Shown: positions 32,936 to 42,691, counted from the first letter of the stretch. The stretch: 64,000 nt of DNA from Candidatus Nitrospira nitrificans (GCF_001458775.1 NZ_CZPZ01000033.1:120328-184327), one strand, 5' to 3'. Numbers and translations: made by a program. Notes: generated by a model from the sequence alone, not told the origin.

Positions 32936-35900
32936 TCACGAACGCTGTTGCACAGCCCGCGCATCGATCCGCTCTTGAGCGAAGGGCGCGGTCTCACCCT
33001 GACGGCCGATGACCGTCCGCGCCACAACACCATCTTTGAGGATGAGAAAGTTTGTCGGTACAGCCGGGATTCGTGGCCCTGGCAACACAATCCCCGCGAG
33101 GTTCAGCGGATCGCAGGCTGAAATCTTCACCTCTATCCCGGCGCTCAGGTTGCCGCTCTTGCGCAATGCGCGCAACCCCTCCACCGCCTCCGGCAGAGCG
33201 AATTGCTCGCCGGTAAATCCCGTCACGAATCGCCCGCCCCTCACCTCGCCCGCCATCTCCATCCGCCGATACTGCACCAGCAGATCCCGCCACGACTGAA
33301 CCAACGATTCCCGCGCCAGCAGGTCACGAAAGACGACCCCGTAGCGGCGAAGCAGTTGGCGAGCGACGGGTTCAACCGAGCAAATGGCTGATGGCCGATG
33401 GCTCGCCTCGCTGAGCTGGCGAAGCAGGCTGATGACTTGATCCGGAGCCGACGACCATTGACCAGTGACCGATGACCGACCCTCCTGTCGCAGCAACGAC
33501 CACCGTCCTCCCGCATGCCGGGGCCGACGGGTCCGTTCACGCCCTTCGGCCCGTCGCCGATGGGGATTGATGAGGGCACGGAGGTTATCGAATCCATCGG
33601 CCGTCACCAGACCGGCTGCCACCAATTCCCACAACCCGTTCTCGACTTCCGCCGGAAGATGATGGCTCACCCGCGCCAGATCGGCAAAAAAGCTGGCGCC
33701 TTGTTGTTGCAACACATGACACAGATCCTGCGCGACCACGCTCAGTTGAGCATGGCGATCAGCGAGAGTCGGAGTTGCTTCACCGTGAAACACCTTCATC
33801 AACCACTCACGGTCTTCACGAGGAAAGAGACTGATGGGAGCGAGGCTGGTTGGAACAATACGCCGCCGGTCCATCGCGCCTGCTTGTGACAAGTTCGGAT
33901 GCGGCGAGAGGCGCCCCCAGCCGACCGCGCCGCTCAGGCAGAGACGATCCAGGAGCTCAGGTTCGTATTTCGCCATGCGAAGACGCAAGAGCTGTGGTTC
34001 CCACGCAGACGCAGCCGCCTCGAACCCTGCAACTTGTCCGATCACTTGCAGCAGGCCGGCTTCTCCGTGCTGACGCGATCCCGGCGTGACATGCTGCCAT
34101 TGCATCACGAATCGCATGAATTCCGACGCCGTCACCGGCTCAACGTCTTTGCGCAGAATCCCGATCGTTAAACGATGGATCCTGGTCAGCAAGCGGCGGT
34201 GGCACCATTCAATCTCATCGTTCGTCGCTCGTGAGGCGTGAAGCGTAAACCGGCCGCGGAGAACTTGGCCGGAGGCTTCGAGGCGGAGCATCGCATGCTC
34301 GACGTGCTCAATGGAAAGATGGAGCCGAGTCGCGAGTTCGCTGATGGTCGTTGGGCCGATGCTCTCCATCCACCCGAGCATCATGGCATCGAGCGTCGAG
34401 TCATCGCCTGCCGCGAATAATTGCTCGACCCGTTCTCGATTCTCCGTTGCCACCCAGCCCCGGACCTCGTAAGGCGTGAAGCCCGCTTCGCCGACGATGC
34501 GAGGCGAGTGTGAAGCCTGCTTCGACTCAGCGAGGCGAGCGTGCAGCGCAAGAGGGACGGCACGACCAGATTCCACGAGTGGCGGCAGATACGGCTGCCA
34601 TTGTGGGAAGGTCGCCTCAGGCACCCACACCAGTGTCAGGAGCGCGTCATGCAATTCATCCGGATCGCGCACGACCGGCCGGGACTCACGCCGAACTTCT
34701 TCAATCGCGGCCGGATCCAAGGCGCCGACCTGCTCCAACAGATCGGGCGGCAGCGTCCGGCGCATGTCGACGGCGCGCGCCCGCCGTTCTTCCAGCGGCG
34801 CATCGTCCAGGAAGGCGTACGGATTGGCGTTCAAGATTTCGTGCGACAAAACGGACGGCGCCGGCGTATCCACCGCGATGCAGGCGATCGCGCCTGATTC
34901 GATCTTTCGCAGGACTTCGATAAGCCCATCGAGATCCATCGCCTCGGTCAGACAATCACGGATCGTCTCCTGCACGAGCGGGTGGTCAGGCATCCGACGT
35001 GCCGACCGTTCCCCTGTCAGATTCTCCTGGCAGGCAATGGCATCGGGGAACACTGCCGCCAGCAGATCTTCGGCCCTCATGCGCTGAATCTGCGGCGGCA
35101 CCTTCTTGCCGTTCGCAAAGCGCAACAGCGCCAACGATCGCGAGACATTCCACCGCCATCGCGTGGCGAACATCGGCGCCAGCAACACCGCTTGAATCAA
35201 GACGTCTCGCACGCTGTTGGAATGGAGATAGCCGAAGACGGACTCCAAGGGGAAACTGTGCTTCTCGCCCAGCGAAATCACGAGGCCGTTATCCGTCGCC
35301 GCTGCCTGCAGCTCGAAATCGAACGTCACGCAGAACCGCTTGCGTAGCGCGAGTCCCCAGGCCTTGTTGATCCGCCCGCCGAACGGGGCATGGATCACCA
35401 ACTGCATCCCTCCGCTTTCATCGAAGAACCGTTCAGCGACAACCGTCTCCTGCGTCGGCACCACCCCTAACACGGCTTTTCCCATCAGGACATATTCGAT
35501 GGCCTGTTGCGCGCCGCGCGGATCGAGCGCGCATTCATGGCGAAGCCACGACAGGACTGAGTACTCTGAATCGGCAGGAGAAGACGCGCGCGCGGCGATC
35601 TCGTGACGAAGTGAAGCGACCTCCGCGGAGAGTTCCGCCGTGCGCGACGGCGCCTCGCCTCGCCAGAACGGAATGCTGGGCGGCGCCCCCCGCGCATCTT
35701 CCACCCGCACTTTTCCGGCCTCGACCCTCTTGATCCGCCATGACGTATTGCCGAGCAACATGATGTCGCCGGCCAGACTTTCCACCGCGAAATCTTCATC
35801 GACGGATCCGACGACCGTGCCGTCCGGTTCCGCCACGACCGCATAGTTGGCAGTATCGGGAATGGCGCCCCCTGACGTGATCGCCGCGAGCCGCGCCCCG

Positions 35901-37447
35901 CGCCGCCCCTTGATCCGATGGTTGATCCGGTCGTGGTAGAGATAGGCCAGCCCCCGCCCTCGCCGCGTCGCGATGCCATCGGCCAACATCCGCACCACGG
36001 CATCGAAATCGTCCCGTGACAACGCGCGATAGGGAAAGGCTCGTCGGCAGAGACTGAACAAGTCTTCCTCTACCCAAGTCTGGCCGGCCGACGCGGCAAC
36101 GAGCTGCTGAGCGAGAATGTCGAGCGGAGCCGGCGGCACGGTGATCCGGTCCAGCGTCCCCTGCAGGATCGCGCGGACCAACGCCGCGCATTCCAGCAAT
36201 TCATCCCTGGTCATCGCAAACAACCGGCCTTTTGGAATCGCATGGATCCAATGGCCGGCCCTTCCGATCCGTTGCAGCGCCGTGGCGATGGCTCTCGTCG
36301 AGCCGATCTGACAGACCAGATCGACCGTGCCGACGTCGATGCCCAACTCCAGCGAGGCCGTGGCGATTACGACGCGTGTTTTCCCCGTTTTTAATCGCTC
36401 TTCCGCCGAGAGACGGATCTGCCGCGAGAGGCTTCCGTGATGAGCCGCCACGACATCGGGACCCAAATCCTTGAGACGTTCCTCCAAGTAATGGGAGACG
36501 CGCTCAGCCAACCGGCGTGTATTCACAAAGACCAGGGTCGAGCGATGGTGGCGAACCAACTCAGCCACCCGATCGTAGACATCGGACCAGATCGCATTGG
36601 TCGCCACGGCGCTCAGCTCATCCTTCGGCACTTCCACAGCGAGGTCCAGTTCACGACGATGGCCGACGTCGATGATCGTGCAAGGAGAAGAGCCGGCGGC
36701 TGATAGCTGACAGCCATCGGCCGGTGAATCGGGAACGATTAATAGTTGACCATCGGCACGTGACGCCCTTGAGCTACCGACGAGAAACCGTGCGACCAGC
36801 TCGATCGGTCGTTGCGTCGCCGAGAGGCCGATCCGCTGTGGTTTCACGTGGGTAAGCGCTTCCAGTCGTTCCAGCGAGAGCGCCAGGTGAGCCCCGCGCT
36901 TGTTCGGAGCCAACGCATGAATTTCATCGACGATCACAGTGCGCACGGTCTGCAAGAGTCGCCGGCTCTTCTCGGCCGTCAATAAGATGAACAGGGACTC
37001 CGGCGTCGTCACGAGAATATGCGGCGGCCGCTTGAGCATCTGCTGCCGATCCGCCATGGGCGTGTCGCCGGTGCGGACCAAGGCGCGTAGTTCCGGCATC
37101 AGCAGCCCGGCTTGCAACGCCAGCTGTCCGATTTCCGCCAGCGGTTTCTGGAGATTTTTTTGTATATCGTTGCTCAGCGCTTTGAGCGGCGAGACATAGA
37201 GCACGGAGGTATGGTCGTCAAGTTCACGATTGAGCGCCTGTTTAAACAGGCTGTCGATGCAGGAGAGAAAGGCCGCGAGCGTCTTTCCCGATCCGGTCGG
37301 CGCGGCGATCAACGCATCCGTTCCCGATTGGATCGCGGGCCACGCTCGGAGTTGAACGTCGGTCGGTCGGCCGACCTGCGAAGCAAACCAGTCCGCGATG
37401 ATCGGATGGAATCGAGTGAGTGGCATCGACGGCATTTTATCATGCAT
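32936..37447 (-). CDS. lhr: Large DEAD/DEAH helicase of the Lhr family
   Basis: 1503 residues. Motif I APTGSGKTLAAFL, motif II DEIH, motif III SATQR, and a second RecA domain ending in an IGRAGH-type motif VI (RIGRAGHW). Then come the winged-helix and large Lhr-specific C-terminal domains, with GRWSLLR and LLRRYGVVFRDLLARE near the end. Lhr proteins unwind DNA or RNA:DNA hybrids in repair. Several low-complexity insertions interrupt it: after FLVGSSRASR (about 36690-36780 in the window) and twice in the C-terminal part (33370-33540). Starts at 37447 or Met5 (37435). Divergent from the glycosyltransferase gene. Confidence 0.92.
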   Translation of the reverse strand: MHDKMPSMPLTRFHPIIADWFASQVGRPTDVQLRAWPAIQSGTDALIAAPTGSGKTLAAFLSCIDSLFKQALNRELDDHTSVLYVSPLKALSNDIQKNLQKPLAEIGQLALQAGLLMPELRALVRTGDTPMADRQQMLKRPPHILVTTPESLFILLTAEKSRRLLQTVRTVIVDEIHALAPNKRGAHLALSLERLEALTHVKPQRIGLSATQRPIELVARFLVGSSRASRADGQLLIVPDSPADGCQLSAAGSSPCTIIDVGHRRELDLAVEVPKDELSAVATNAIWSDVYDRVAELVRHHRSTLVFVNTRRLAERVSHYLEERLKDLGPDVVAAHHGSLSRQIRLSAEERLKTGKTRVVIATASLELGIDVGTVDLVCQIGSTRAIATALQRIGRAGHWIHAIPKGRLFAMTRDELLECAALVRAILQGTLDRITVPPAPLDILAQQLVAASAGQTWVEEDLFSLCRRAFPYRALSRDDFDAVVRMLADGIATRRGRGLAYLYHDRINHRIKGRRGARLAAITSGGAIPDTANYAVVAEPDGTVVGSVDEDFAVESLAGDIMLLGNTSWRIKRVEAGKVRVEDARGAPPSIPFWRGEAPSRTAELSAEVASLRHEIAARASSPADSEYSVLSWLRHECALDPRGAQQAIEYVLMGKAVLGVVPTQETVVAERFFDESGGMQLVIHAPFGGRINKAWGLALRKRFCVTFDFELQAAATDNGLVISLGEKHSFPLESVFGYLHSNSVRDVLIQAVLLAPMFATRWRWNVSRSLALLRFANGKKVPPQIQRMRAEDLLAAVFPDAIACQENLTGERSARRMPDHPLVQETIRDCLTEAMDLDGLIEVLRKIESGAIACIAVDTPAPSVLSHEILNANPYAFLDDAPLEERRARAVDMRRTLPPDLLEQVGALDPAAIEEVRRESRPVVRDPDELHDALLTLVWVPEATFPQWQPYLPPLVESGRAVPLALHARLAESKQASHSPRIVGEAGFTPYEVRGWVATENRERVEQLFAAGDDSTLDAMMLGWMESIGPTTISELATRLHLSIEHVEHAMLRLEASGQVLRGRFTLHASRATNDEIEWCHRRLLTRIHRLTIGILRKDVEPVTASEFMRFVMQWQHVTPGSRQHGEAGLLQVIGQVAGFEAAASAWEPQLLRLRMAKYEPELLDRLCLSGAVGWGRLSPHPNLSQAGAMDRRRIVPTSLAPISLFPREDREWLMKVFHGEATPTLADRHAQLSVVAQDLCHVLQQQGASFFADLARVSHHLPAEVENGLWELVAAGLVTADGFDNLRALINPHRRRAEGRERTRRPRHAGGRWSLLRQEGRSSVTGQWSSAPDQVISLLRQLSEASHRPSAICSVEPVARQLLRRYGVVFRDLLARESLVQSWRDLLVQYRRMEMAGEVRGGRFVTGFTGEQFALPEAVEGLRALRKSGNLSAGIEVKISACDPLNLAGIVLPGPRIPAVPTNFLILKDGVVARTVIGRQGETAPFAQERIDARAVQQRS

Positions 37448-37552
37448 GAAAGCTGTCCGCAGGCTGCGTCTTCGCGTCCTCGATCTTCACCATCATTCGA
37501 AACCGACGGCCTATTTCGTAACCTATGGCACATGTGGCATGATGGCGGCCTT

Positions 37553-38278
37553 ATGTATCTCTCTATCGTCATCCCTGCATTCAACGAAGCACGTCTGATC
37601 CAACAATCCCTGCACTCCGTCGCTACTTCAATTGCGACGAACCAGCGCTCAGGGTTCACATCCGAGACCATCGTCGTGGATAACAATTCCACCGACAATA
37701 CAGCCGAGCTTGCCAGGCTGGCCGGCGCAACCGTCGTCTTCGAACCGATCAATCAAATCGGCCGGGCGCGCAATGCCGGCGCGGCCCACGCGACGGGAGA
37801 CTGGTTACTGTTCTTGGATGCCGACAGCCTGCTGAGCCCCGGTCTGCTTGCCGAGATTCTGCAGCTGATTGAGTCCGGGAAGTACGTCGGATGCGGCAGC
37901 ACGCTGCGCATGGACGGATTGCCTTGGTGGGCCGGCATGACGCTGCGGTTCTGGACGACAGTCTCTGTTCTCTGTCGCTGGGCCGCTGGAGCGCTGGTAG
38001 TCTGTCGACGCGATGCCTTTCAACAAGTCGGTGGGTTTGACCAAGAACTTTACGCATTAGACGAGATTAGGCTCAGCAAACAGCTCAAACAATGGGGACG
38101 ACGGCAGGGCCTTCAATTTACGATCTTGACGGGGCATCCACTCAAGACATCGTCACGCAAGGTCGCGCTCTACTCAGGCCGGGAGATCGCCGTGCAAATC
38201 TTCCGAATCTTTTTCCTTCCCAAAAGGACGTTGCAGGATAAGAAGCACCTCTCTGTGTGGTATGACGGACGGCGCTGA
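37553..38278 (+). CDS. Glycosyltransferase family 2
   Basis: 241 residues. LSIVIPAFNEARLIQQSLHS and ETIVVDNNSTDNTAELARLAG are the GT-A nucleotide-sugar binding start. DWLLFLDADS carries the DxD metal motif, and GALVVCRRDAFQQVGGFDQE is the acceptor-side signature. A short hydrophobic C-terminal stretch (YSGREIAVQIFRIFFLPKR) may touch the membrane. It transfers a sugar to an unknown acceptor. ATG at 37532 is an alternative start. The longer frame to 37112 overlaps lhr and is rejected. Confidence 0.86.
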   Translation: MYLSIVIPAFNEARLIQQSLHSVATSIATNQRSGFTSETIVVDNNSTDNTAELARLAGATVVFEPINQIGRARNAGAAHATGDWLLFLDADSLLSPGLLAEILQLIESGKYVGCGSTLRMDGLPWWAGMTLRFWTTVSVLCRWAAGALVVCRRDAFQQVGGFDQELYALDEIRLSKQLKQWGRRQGLQFTILTGHPLKTSSRKVALYSGREIAVQIFRIFFLPKRTLQDKKHLSVWYDGRR

Positions 38279-38408
38279 CGATTATCCGATACAGGGAGGC
38301 GGGTGTCGTGTTCCACCATATGCCGTTTCACATTCTCAATCTCGTCTCCATGATCATCAAGATGACCATCAGGATCTTCAGTTTCCTCCTTGGTCTCTTC
38401 TGCAAGCA

Positions 38409-39743
38409 TCAGTCCAGTAATGCCGCCAAGGCAGCGTAATCAATCGACGCTTTGACTCGGTCGAGCCAGGTCCTGCGCGCAGCCTGTTCAGGACGCTGCA
38501 GAATATCCTCTTCGGCCAAGGTCCCCGTCGACAGGACGATAACCTGGATCTTTCCCGGCTGACTCCGGCTCGGAAAGGTCGGATCCATCTTATAGGCAAG
38601 TACTTGTTCCGCCGGGCCTGGTTTCAGGTTGGTCAATTCATAGGCGCCTCGCAAGGCTTCTTCCTCCAGTGCAGCACGTTCCCTATGGTCCTTGCCGACT
38701 TGGTCGGCATCCTGCAACAAGTCCCTGGCTTGGGTGCGCAACCGACGCGCCGCCGCTTCATTGTCGCTCGCCATCGCCTCCCTCTCCAGGCTTCGACTGT
38801 GCTCCCGTATGTCACCCACTCTTTCCTGCTCATCCACGCTGAACGCTTGCAGCTCATCGATCTGAGCCTCCATCGTCTTGCGGACGGAGCCGTCCGTATC
38901 CGCCCAGACCGCCGACATAGCGAGTTGCTGAGCCGTAAACGATGCTCGATAGGCATGGTAGTCGTTGAGGAGTTTCGTGAGCAGCGCTTCTCGTGCCGCA
39001 TCTTTGGCCTGCCCCGCTTGAATGTCCGCCGTCAGCCGCCTCATATTCTCCACATACTGGTCGGCGCCGGCTGGATCGGTCTTTCTCCGCAAGGCCGCAG
39101 TCCGATCGATCATGGTCTGATCGGGAGCTGTGCGTAAAGCCCTGGCGCTGCGCCAATCGGCCAAGGCCCGCTCACGGGCAGCCCCTACGCGATCGAGTCG
39201 ATCGCCGAGAGTTTGAGGAATCCATGGCAGCCGCCCGTTCTTCGAGATCACCACCCACCCGTTGTACTCGGGATACCCGCCCCTCGAACCGGTCAACTTC
39301 GGAACCTCGTCCTGGCCCATGAACAGGTCCTTCGAGAGGTGGTTGAAATAGATGCTGATCCTTCCGATCGATCCGGCCATGCGGTCTGCATCGGGACTAA
39401 TCCCGCATTCTCCTTGCCAGATCCCGATACCGAGCGACGTCTGCTCCGGATAGGCCTGCACGACCAACCGCGAGTCTTTCGGTTCATACCGATTGGCCGC
39501 CATCGTGGCCCGCAGACGGACGGGAACCGGCGAATTCAGAAACTCCTGTGACTGCTTGAGAATGGTTTCTGCGGCGCTCATCGCCTTGAGATGGCGGGAC
39601 CAGCGTTTATCGGTGACAGGCCCCTCGTTCTGACGAGGCGCCCAGCACTTGACCTGCGCATCGGCCACACCCACGTGAACGATCAGAATCAAGGCGAGAA
39701 TGCCGACGCCGAACAGAGGCGTGGCAACCATCCGAATCGACAT
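38409..39743 (-). CDS. Hypothetical secreted coiled-coil protein
   Basis: 444 residues. The signal peptide (residues 1-30, ending GVADAQ) is followed by an N-terminal globular part with two Cys (KCWAPR, QGECGISPD) and motifs such as RLVVQAYPEQTSLGIGIWQG. From about residue 190 to 370 the chain is highly charged and helical (coiled coil). It ends in a compact domain with KIQVIVLSTGTLAEEDILQR. No family recognised. Probably periplasmic. No operon partner. Confidence 0.68.
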   Translation of the reverse strand: MSIRMVATPLFGVGILALILIVHVGVADAQVKCWAPRQNEGPVTDKRWSRHLKAMSAAETILKQSQEFLNSPVPVRLRATMAANRYEPKDSRLVVQAYPEQTSLGIGIWQGECGISPDADRMAGSIGRISIYFNHLSKDLFMGQDEVPKLTGSRGGYPEYNGWVVISKNGRLPWIPQTLGDRLDRVGAARERALADWRSARALRTAPDQTMIDRTAALRRKTDPAGADQYVENMRRLTADIQAGQAKDAAREALLTKLLNDYHAYRASFTAQQLAMSAVWADTDGSVRKTMEAQIDELQAFSVDEQERVGDIREHSRSLEREAMASDNEAAARRLRTQARDLLQDADQVGKDHRERAALEEEALRGAYELTNLKPGPAEQVLAYKMDPTFPSRSQPGKIQVIVLSTGTLAEEDILQRPEQAARRTWLDRVKASIDYAALAALLD

Positions 39744-40115
39744 TGGCCCTCCACAGGTTGTTCCTCAGGACGAGGCATCGTACTTACGCAGCGTTTGGGA
39801 GCGATCAATGAAGGAATTACGGTAGCAGAGTCTAGCACCGGATGAGAAAACGAGGCAATGTGAGCAGAAGACGGTCTTCCCACAAGGGACGGTATTTCCT
39901 GAAACCGCCTCTACTAGACTGTTCAATTGAGACCACCATAAGAATCCAGATGGGGTGTTAGTGAAAGAGCAATGAAACAATTAAATTTGGAGGTCTTGAT
40001 GCAAGTGATGAGACCTATGGCGTTCAGCGGGTGAGGCATCGCATAAGGAAGCAGTAGAACGCTTCAGCTTGAGAGAGCCAACGTGCTAAGATGCGTTCGT
40101 AATGAGCGCACGTTC
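39744..40115. other. Gene-free stretch
   Basis: About 370 bp without a credible gene. Short open frames on the minus strand have no ribosome-binding site. It presumably holds the promoters of the secreted protein on its left and the DUF4160/DUF2442 pair on its right. Confidence 0.45.
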
Positions 40116-40352
40116 ATGCCGACAGTTCTGAAGGTTGGTCCTTATCGGTTTTTCTTCTACGCGGGTGATCGCGATGAACCACCCCACATACACATTGAAC
40201 GGGAAGACAAGGTGGCGAAGTTTTGGCTGGATCCCGTCCGGTTGCAAGAGAGCGGTGGATTTTCACGTCCGGAAATCGGTCGCCTTCATAAACTCATGAT
40301 CGAACATCAGGACGGTCTTCGGGAGACGTGGGATGAATACTTCGCCGATTGA
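40116..40352 (+). CDS. DUF4160 domain protein
   Basis: 78 residues from the ATG at 40116. FFFYAGDRDEPPHIHIERED and FWLDPVRLQESGGFSRPEI are hallmark DUF4160 sequence. These small proteins are commonly paired with DUF2442 proteins, and the pair is suspected of being a toxin-antitoxin module. Its end overlaps the DUF2442 start by 20 bp, so the two are translated together. No experimental function is known to me. Confidence 0.9.
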   Translation: MPTVLKVGPYRFFFYAGDRDEPPHIHIEREDKVAKFWLDPVRLQESGGFSRPEIGRLHKLMIEHQDGLRETWDEYFAD

Positions 40353-40677
40353 GATCTCAGTGCCGGTAGCAGAAACAGTGACGGTGACGGAAGACACGTT
40401 AACCGTAGAACTGAGCGACGGAAGGAGTTTGTCCGTACCACTCGCCTGGTTTCCTCGATTGATCCACGCGACACCGGCAGAACGCAAGAACTGGCGTTTG
40501 ATTGGCCGAGGGTACGGTATTCACTGGAGCAAACTTGATGAGGACATCAGCATCGAAGGCCTCCTCGCCGGCAAACCGTCGGGGGAAAGCCAGGCCTCGT
40601 TCAAGAAATGGCTCTCCGCTCGCAGGTCCAGTGGAACGCGAGGTTCTGTGAGACGGGCCCCCAATGGTCGCCACTAA
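40333..40677 (+). CDS. DUF2442 domain protein
   Basis: 114 residues. VTEDTLTVELSDGRSLSVPL, FPRLIHATPAERKNWRLIGR and GIHWSKLDEDISIEGLLAG define DUF2442. The C-terminal Arg/Ser-rich 25 residues are beyond the domain and could bind nucleic acid. It overlaps the DUF4160 gene upstream. The pairing is widespread in bacteria and is a candidate toxin-antitoxin system. Confidence 0.9.
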   Translation: MNTSPIEISVPVAETVTVTEDTLTVELSDGRSLSVPLAWFPRLIHATPAERKNWRLIGRGYGIHWSKLDEDISIEGLLAGKPSGESQASFKKWLSARRSSGTRGSVRRAPNGRH

Positions 40678-40868
40678 CTACTCCCATCAACTTTTCCTCG
40701 CCGCCACCTTCATCGATCGCCTACACGAGGCCACGCAACCCCTCACGAGTCGCACGATCAGGATGTGAATGTATTCTGCATGTATGCACTCCGTCGGAAA
40801 ACTCCGCAGACACTCGTAGACCCCAAGGCCCCTTGCTCCCTTGCGCATCCGCGGCATATGATCGCGGC

Positions 40869-41108
40869 ATGCAGGTTCAACTCAGCCATCCCGCACGAAC
40901 CATTGAGGTCAAAGGTCCGAAGAAGGCGAAAGATCTCTTCAAAGAACTCAATCTCGTGGTCGAGGCGCATTTGATCATACGCGGCGATGAACTCGTGACC
41001 GAAGACGAGATGCTCTACGACCAGGACCAGATCGAGATCCGTCCGGTCATCTCCGGCGGCTCTCCGTGTTTCACGCTTTACGAGTCTCGCTTCGCGAATC
41101 GAGCATGA
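40869..41108 (+). CDS. ttuB: Ubiquitin-like sulfur carrier (TtuB/ThiS/MoaD-like) with C-terminal extension
   Basis: 79 residues with a beta-grasp fold: TIEVKGPKKAKDLFKELN, HLIIRGDELVTEDEMLYD, then DQIEIRPVISGG. The Gly-Gly at 63-64, which should be the C-terminus for thiocarboxylate formation, is followed by 15 more residues (SPCFTLYESRFANRA). The gene overlaps ttuA as ATGA. TtuB donates sulfur for 2-thiolation of tRNA m5U54. As read, the precursor would need cleavage after Gly64, or the carrier is inactive. I saw no frameshift that would restore a stop. Confidence 0.8.
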   Translation: MQVQLSHPARTIEVKGPKKAKDLFKELNLVVEAHLIIRGDELVTEDEMLYDQDQIEIRPVISGGSPCFTLYESRFANRA

Positions 41109-42040
41109 ACTGCACGAAATGCAAAACCCGAGCAGTGATCGACCTCCCCCGCCACAATGCCGCCTTCTGCAAAGGCTGCTTCAATACCTATGTGCATGAC
41201 CAGGTCAGCCGAGCCATCAAGTCTGAAAAGATGTTCGGAAAGGATGATCGCATCCTAGTGGCGGTCTCGGGCGGGAAAGATAGCCTGGCTCTCTGGGATA
41301 TTCTCCTTAAGATGGGTTACAAAGCCGACGCTCTCTATGTAGACCTCGGCATCGGCGGCTATTCGAAAGTGTCCCATGCCAAAGTCGTCCGGTTTGCCGA
41401 AACGGTCGCCACGCCGATCGGCGCAGTCCTGCATGTCCATATTGTCGAGCAGGAAGCCGGCGCCGGCATCAAGGAACTGGCCATGCTGATTCATCGTCCG
41501 ACCTGTTCCACCTGCGGCACCATCAAACGGTACCAGTTCAATCGCGTCGCGTTGGAACACAAATACGATGTGATGGCGACCGGACACAATCTCGACGATG
41601 AAGCGGCCCGCCTGCTGGGCAACGTGCTCCGCTGGCAGGAAGAGTATTTGGACAAGCAGTCCCCCAGCCTGCCGGCCTCTCTCGACGGCTTTGCCAAGAA
41701 AGTGAAGCCGCTTTTTCGCCTATCCGAGCGCGAATTGGCGGCCTATTCGGTGCTCAATCGCATCGACTACATCGTGGAAGAGTGTCCGATGGCCAAAGGC
41801 GCGCGAACCCTTCTCTATAAAGAAGTGTTGAATCGGCTTGAGACAGAATCCCCGGGCACCAAGCAGGCCTTCTACTGCGGGTTTCTGGATAAACAACGGA
41901 AACCGGATACCGCCCTCTCCACGATGACGGAAAAGGATCAGGCCATATTGCGCCCCTGTACGACCTGTGGCCAGCCGACCACCGGCGATGTCTGCTCCTA
42001 CTGTAAAATGATGGTGCGTGCCAAGGCGCACAGCGTGTAA
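41105..42040 (+). CDS. ttuA: tRNA-5-methyluridine(54) 2-sulfurtransferase TtuA
   Basis: 311 residues. An N-terminal zinc finger (CTKCKT, then FCKGC) is followed by the PP-loop ATPase motif SGGKDS (55-60), Cys134 and Cys137 (RPTCSTCG) and Cys227 (EECPMA), which together match the [4Fe-4S] ligands of TtuA. The C-terminal CTTCGQ...CSYC forms a second zinc finger. It adenylates U54 of tRNA and inserts sulfur delivered by TtuB, which raises tRNA thermostability. It is coupled to the carrier gene by a four-base overlap. Confidence 0.9.
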   Translation: MNCTKCKTRAVIDLPRHNAAFCKGCFNTYVHDQVSRAIKSEKMFGKDDRILVAVSGGKDSLALWDILLKMGYKADALYVDLGIGGYSKVSHAKVVRFAETVATPIGAVLHVHIVEQEAGAGIKELAMLIHRPTCSTCGTIKRYQFNRVALEHKYDVMATGHNLDDEAARLLGNVLRWQEEYLDKQSPSLPASLDGFAKKVKPLFRLSERELAAYSVLNRIDYIVEECPMAKGARTLLYKEVLNRLETESPGTKQAFYCGFLDKQRKPDTALSTMTEKDQAILRPCTTCGQPTTGDVCSYCKMMVRAKAHSV

Positions 42041-42118
42041 ACCACCACCATCCTTGCGCGTGGCATGGCTGTCTCCCGCATAAACTCAGCAGGCTCGCGG
42101 CAGGCCCGACCTAGGCCA

Positions 42119-42691
42119 CTACGTCCTTGTGCTCTCTGGAATACGGTATCGTTGTTTGATGGCCGTCACGATCTGTTTCGCTTCTGCTTCATCAAGTCCA
42201 GCCCCGAATCGATAGGTTCTCGCTCCATGATCGAAGGCGATCACTCCACCACCGACTCCCCATAATTGAAGACTCGATGAAAAATCGAACGGATTGACGT
42301 CGATCTGGGCCACCCGTAAATCGCGCATCCGCACAAGATCATATTCCTTGTCAAAACCGAATCCTCCGATGTCACGCCTGGTTTTGAACGTCTGCCCCTG
42401 TACTGTAAGAATTTCCTTCCCCATCACCTGCCAAAACCATGCAAAGATGGCCAACGCTCCGCCGACCGTCCAGACTCCAAGCCAGGTCAGCATGAAGACT
42501 TCTCCCACCGGCGGAGCATCCCCGTTAAGAAGCTGCAGGGTGACCATGATTTCACCTACCCCCCAACCACAAATCCAAAACCCCAGAACGCACATTACCA
42601 ACCAACTGCGCCGGCAAGGCATGACGATACGGAGCCCCTGCGACGTATCCGCGATGGTGATTCGAAAGTCCGTTGGTTGTCTCTTGGCCAT
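42119..42691 (-). CDS. Hypothetical membrane protein
   Basis: 190 residues. Two hydrophobic segments (about 28-47 and 67-92) are flanked by hydrophilic parts. The C-terminal 90 residues look like a PH-like or bacterial membrane-associated domain: EILTVQGQTFKTRRDIGGF, then MRDLRVAQIDVNPFDF. It resembles uncharacterised proteins often annotated as PH-domain-like. Convergent with ttuA (78 bp). Confidence 0.65.
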   Translation of the reverse strand: MAKRQPTDFRITIADTSQGLRIVMPCRRSWLVMCVLGFWICGWGVGEIMVTLQLLNGDAPPVGEVFMLTWLGVWTVGGALAIFAWFWQVMGKEILTVQGQTFKTRRDIGGFGFDKEYDLVRMRDLRVAQIDVNPFDFSSSLQLWGVGGGVIAFDHGARTYRFGAGLDEAEAKQIVTAIKQRYRIPESTRT

